From: Atopobium sp. UBA6362
Lineage (GTDB): Bacteria; Actinomycetota; Coriobacteriia; Coriobacteriales; Atopobiaceae
Direction: 5' to 3'
Length of the DNA stretch: 6,940 nt
NCBI GenBank assembly: GCA_002440065.1
Contig: DJRK01000039.1
Location: forward strand, 6,105 to 13,044
The translations under genes were made by a program, and so were the position numbers. This document shows positions 5,498-6,940 of this stretch, piece after piece. Position 1 is the stretch's first letter; each line of letters starts with the position of its first letter. The notes beneath the pieces are model-generated. The model had not been told where the DNA came from, made no database searches, and saw only the letters and a program-made list of their open reading frames with translations.

Positions 5498-6622
5498 CTA
5501 AACCCTCACGCCACCGGAATAGGCGCCCGTGTATCCGCCGCGGCCGAGCCCCGCAGAGCAGGACGTGAATGCCGTGAAGAAGAGCGCGATGACGAGGCCG
5601 GAGCTGATTCCGTTGCCGATGGCCGCGCCCGCATTCTTCCACCAGCGGGAACCCTTGCCGACGCCGTTCCCAAAGCCAAGGACAAGGCCGAGAGCGAGGA
5701 ACACCACGCCAAAGATCGAGATACCCGCCCCCACGATGAGGTTGAGGACGACGAACGGAAGCGCGAAGCCCACGAGATAGAAGCCGTTCGCGGCGCGGCT
5801 GGTGAGCCGTTCCTCCGGAACGACGACGCGGCAGACGAAATCGCCGGCCTTCTCGCCGTTCGTGCCCGCGTTGCCCATGCCGGAGACACGGATCTCGTCG
5901 CCGTCGTGCGAGTCCGCGGGAACGTCGACGACGACCTCGGACGCCGTGAGCGTGCGACCCGAGCCGCCGCAGGCCTCGCACGGGTCGGCGACGACGCGAC
6001 CGGTTCCCTCGCATTCGGGGCATTCCATCTCCATGACGCCGATGCCAAAGATGGAACCGAGGTCAACGGAGATACGGCCGCGCCCGCCGCACGTGGGGCA
6101 GGTCTCGGAGTGCTCGGCATGAACCGAACCCGTGCCATGGCACACGTCGCAGGCGGCATAGCGTTGGAAGGTCACGCCCCTACGGCAGCCCTTCTTGGCA
6201 GTGTCCGCGTCGAGCGTGAGCTCGTAGACGACGTCGGCTCCCACGCGAGGGCGGTACGCGCGAGAAGAGCCGCGGCGGGAAGACCCGCCGAAACCTGCGG
6301 AGCCGAACGGCCCCCACGCGAAGGGGCCGTTCGCGAAGGGGTCGCCGTATCCGTAGCCGGTGCCGCCAGCGCCGGACGTGGAGCCGCCGGCAAACGGGAC
6401 GCCGGAGCGCATGGCGTCGTAGCGCTTGCGCTTGTCGTCGTCGGAGAGGACGGCGTATGCCTCGGAGACCTCCTTGAAGCGCTCTTCCGCATCGGGCTCC
6501 TTGTTCACGTCGGGGTGTAGCTTGCGGGCCTTCTGCTGAAAAGCCTTGCGGATCTCGTCCTTCGACGCGTCCTTCGAGACGCCGAGAACGGCGTAGTAAT
6601 CCTTATCGTTCATAGAGGCCAT
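5498..6622 (-). CDS. DnaJ-like J-domain protein with C-terminal membrane segments
   Basis: A J-domain co-chaperone of unusual build, 374 residues long. The J domain (about 7-70) carries HPD at 36-38, so it should activate a DnaK-type partner. A linker rich in Gly/Phe/Ser follows (about 73-125). Four zinc-binding repeats have cysteine pairs 158/161, 175/178, 201/204 and 215/218. Residues about 126-155 and 225-270 match the first client-binding domain. Where the second client-binding and dimerisation domains should begin, the sequence becomes hydrophobic. It shows probable membrane segments at about 281-297, 300-318 and 337-354, with a Gly/Arg-rich tail. It is therefore probably anchored in the membrane with the J domain in the cytoplasm; this is inferred from hydrophobicity. 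The start is ATG at 6622 with GGAG eight bases upstream (6631-6634); an ATG at 6613 lacks such a site. It precedes dnaJ in the operon and has a perfect -10 box upstream. Confidence 0.88.
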   Translation of the reverse strand: MASMNDKDYYAVLGVSKDASKDEIRKAFQQKARKLHPDVNKEPDAEERFKEVSEAYAVLSDDDKRKRYDAMRSGVPFAGGSTSGAGGTGYGYGDPFANGPFAWGPFGSAGFGGSSRRGSSRAYRPRVGADVVYELTLDADTAKKGCRRGVTFQRYAACDVCHGTGSVHAEHSETCPTCGGRGRISVDLGSIFGIGVMEMECPECEGTGRVVADPCEACGGSGRTLTASEVVVDVPADSHDGDEIRVSGMGNAGTNGEKAGDFVCRVVVPEERLTSRAANGFYLVGFALPFVVLNLIVGAGISIFGVVFLALGLVLGFGNGVGKGSRWWKNAGAAIGNGISSGLVIALFFTAFTSCSAGLGRGGYTGAYSGGVRV

Positions 6623-6685
6623 AAGGCGGGCTCCAATATGTCCGTGGTTCGGTCGCGTGGCCTGCGTAACGGCGCACAGATGTTA

Positions 6686-6691
6686 ATTATA
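6686..6691 (-). promoter_or_regulatory. TATAAT -10 box for the dnaJ-like / dnaJ / mtaB operon
   Basis: A perfect TATAAT on the minus strand lies 63 bp before the start codon of the J-protein gene, predicting a leader of roughly 55 nt. The -35 region is poor: TTTGGG at 16-bp spacing is the best that can be seen, and it falls in the loop and arm of the adjacent hairpin. A poor -35 beside a perfect -10 could mean an activator or a repressed promoter. No CIRCE or complete HAIR (HspR) site is visible. Confidence 0.55.
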
Positions 6692-6698
6692 TCCAGAG

Positions 6699-6724
6699 CG
6701 GACGGCCCCCAAACAGGCCGCCCG
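6699..6724 (-). terminator. Strong hairpin upstream of the dnaJ-like gene
   Basis: Bases 6699-6707 pair with 6716-6724 in a 9-position stem with one A-C mismatch (core CGGCC/GGCCG) and an 8-nt loop. It lies about 90 bp after the end of the upstream gene and just before the TATAAT box. It may end transcription of that gene, but no U-run follows (CTCTGGATATAATT). Alternatively it overlaps the -35 region as a regulatory site. Confidence 0.35.
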
Positions 6725-6816
6725 CCTCATGCGCAGAACCACTATGTACGTTGACGAGAGCCCCGGGATCGCGCCCCATCGGCAAATCGAGGAGCGAAAT
6801 AGCCGCCGGAGGATGC

Positions 6817-6940
6817 CTATTCGTCGATGGCCACGCCCACCTGACGATAGGCAACGCCGCAGCGATCGAGGATGTTGCGCGAGATGAGCCCATCCTCGGT
6901 GTCGTGATACTTGTCGTCGAGGTACACGACCTCGCCGATG
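6817..6940 (-). CDS. Unidentified protein, C-terminal fragment
   Basis: An open frame enters from the right edge and ends in TAG at 6817-6819, giving the last 40 residues of a protein that begins outside the window. The visible part contains VVYLDDKYHDTEDG and ends RQVGVAIDE. It is polar, with several Asp/Glu, and has no membrane segment. I cannot assign a family. It is read as coding because the frame is open to the edge with plausible residue content and is followed by a clear intergenic gap with a promoter. The roughly 195 bp from its stop to the next start hold only the hairpin and the -10 box listed separately. It could equally be a chance open frame, given its short length. Confidence 0.5.
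   Translation of the reverse strand, partial: IGEVVYLDDKYHDTEDGLISRNILDRCGVAYRQVGVAIDE

Noticed and set aside
4204..5568. A 454-codon plus-strand open frame antisense to dnaJ, with GGAGG four bases before an in-frame ATG at 4225
   Set aside because: The opposite strand encodes an unmistakable DnaJ over nearly the whole length. Long antisense frames are expected in GC-rich genes, and the ribosome-site match arises from the Ser-Ser-Asp codons of dnaJ. The translation shows no recognisable domain.
6623..6816. Search for a CIRCE (HrcA) operator or heat-responsive leader upstream of the dnaJ-like gene
   Set aside because: No TTAGCACTC / GAGTGCTAA pair is visible, and the leader shows no clear stem masking the GGAG at 6631-6634.

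Overview
This window looks like a chromosomal housekeeping region of a GC-rich Gram-positive bacterium. The best guess is a Coriobacteriia-type actinobacterium (Olsenella, Collinsella or Atopobium relatives). That is an inference from high GC, frequent GTG starts, and a dnaJ / phoH / ybeY / era cluster that also carries an undecaprenol/diacylglycerol-kinase gene, a Firmicutes-like touch. No tRNA, rRNA, CRISPR array, insertion sequence or phage gene is visible.

Layout, left to right. Positions 1-2148 hold a minus-strand operon read as phoH > ybeY > dgkA > era, with era cut by the left edge. The phoH/ybeY and ybeY/dgkA junctions both overlap by a GTGA quadruplet. A 75-bp gap with a possible extra promoter separates dgkA from era. 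Positions 2149-2402 are a divergent control region. It contains a hairpin in the phoH leader, candidate promoters in both directions, and a spaced 10-bp inverted repeat. Positions 2403-2810 encode the only plus-strand gene, a small protein with a ribbon-helix-helix-like N-terminus and a lysine-rich tail. Positions 2811-2902, between convergent genes, hold an elaborate nested set of inverted repeats. Positions 2903-6622 hold a second minus-strand operon, read as dnaJ-like (membrane type) > dnaJ > mtaB, behind a perfect TATAAT box. The right edge (6817-6940) carries the C-terminal end of an unidentified minus-strand gene.

The left operon is themed on ribosome and RNA maturation: YbeY with Era in 16S rRNA 3'-end processing and small-subunit assembly, PhoH as an RNA-linked ATPase, plus recycling of the undecaprenyl lipid carrier. 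The right operon combines Hsp70 co-chaperones with a tRNA methylthiotransferase. The most unusual protein is the first J-domain protein. It keeps the J domain, the zinc-finger region and part of the client-binding region, but ends in about three predicted membrane segments where the second client-binding and dimerisation domains normally lie. It is a candidate membrane-tethered DnaJ. Other points of interest are the inverted repeat in the promoter of the ribbon-helix-helix gene, the cloverleaf-like intergenic element, and unusual residues in MtaB.
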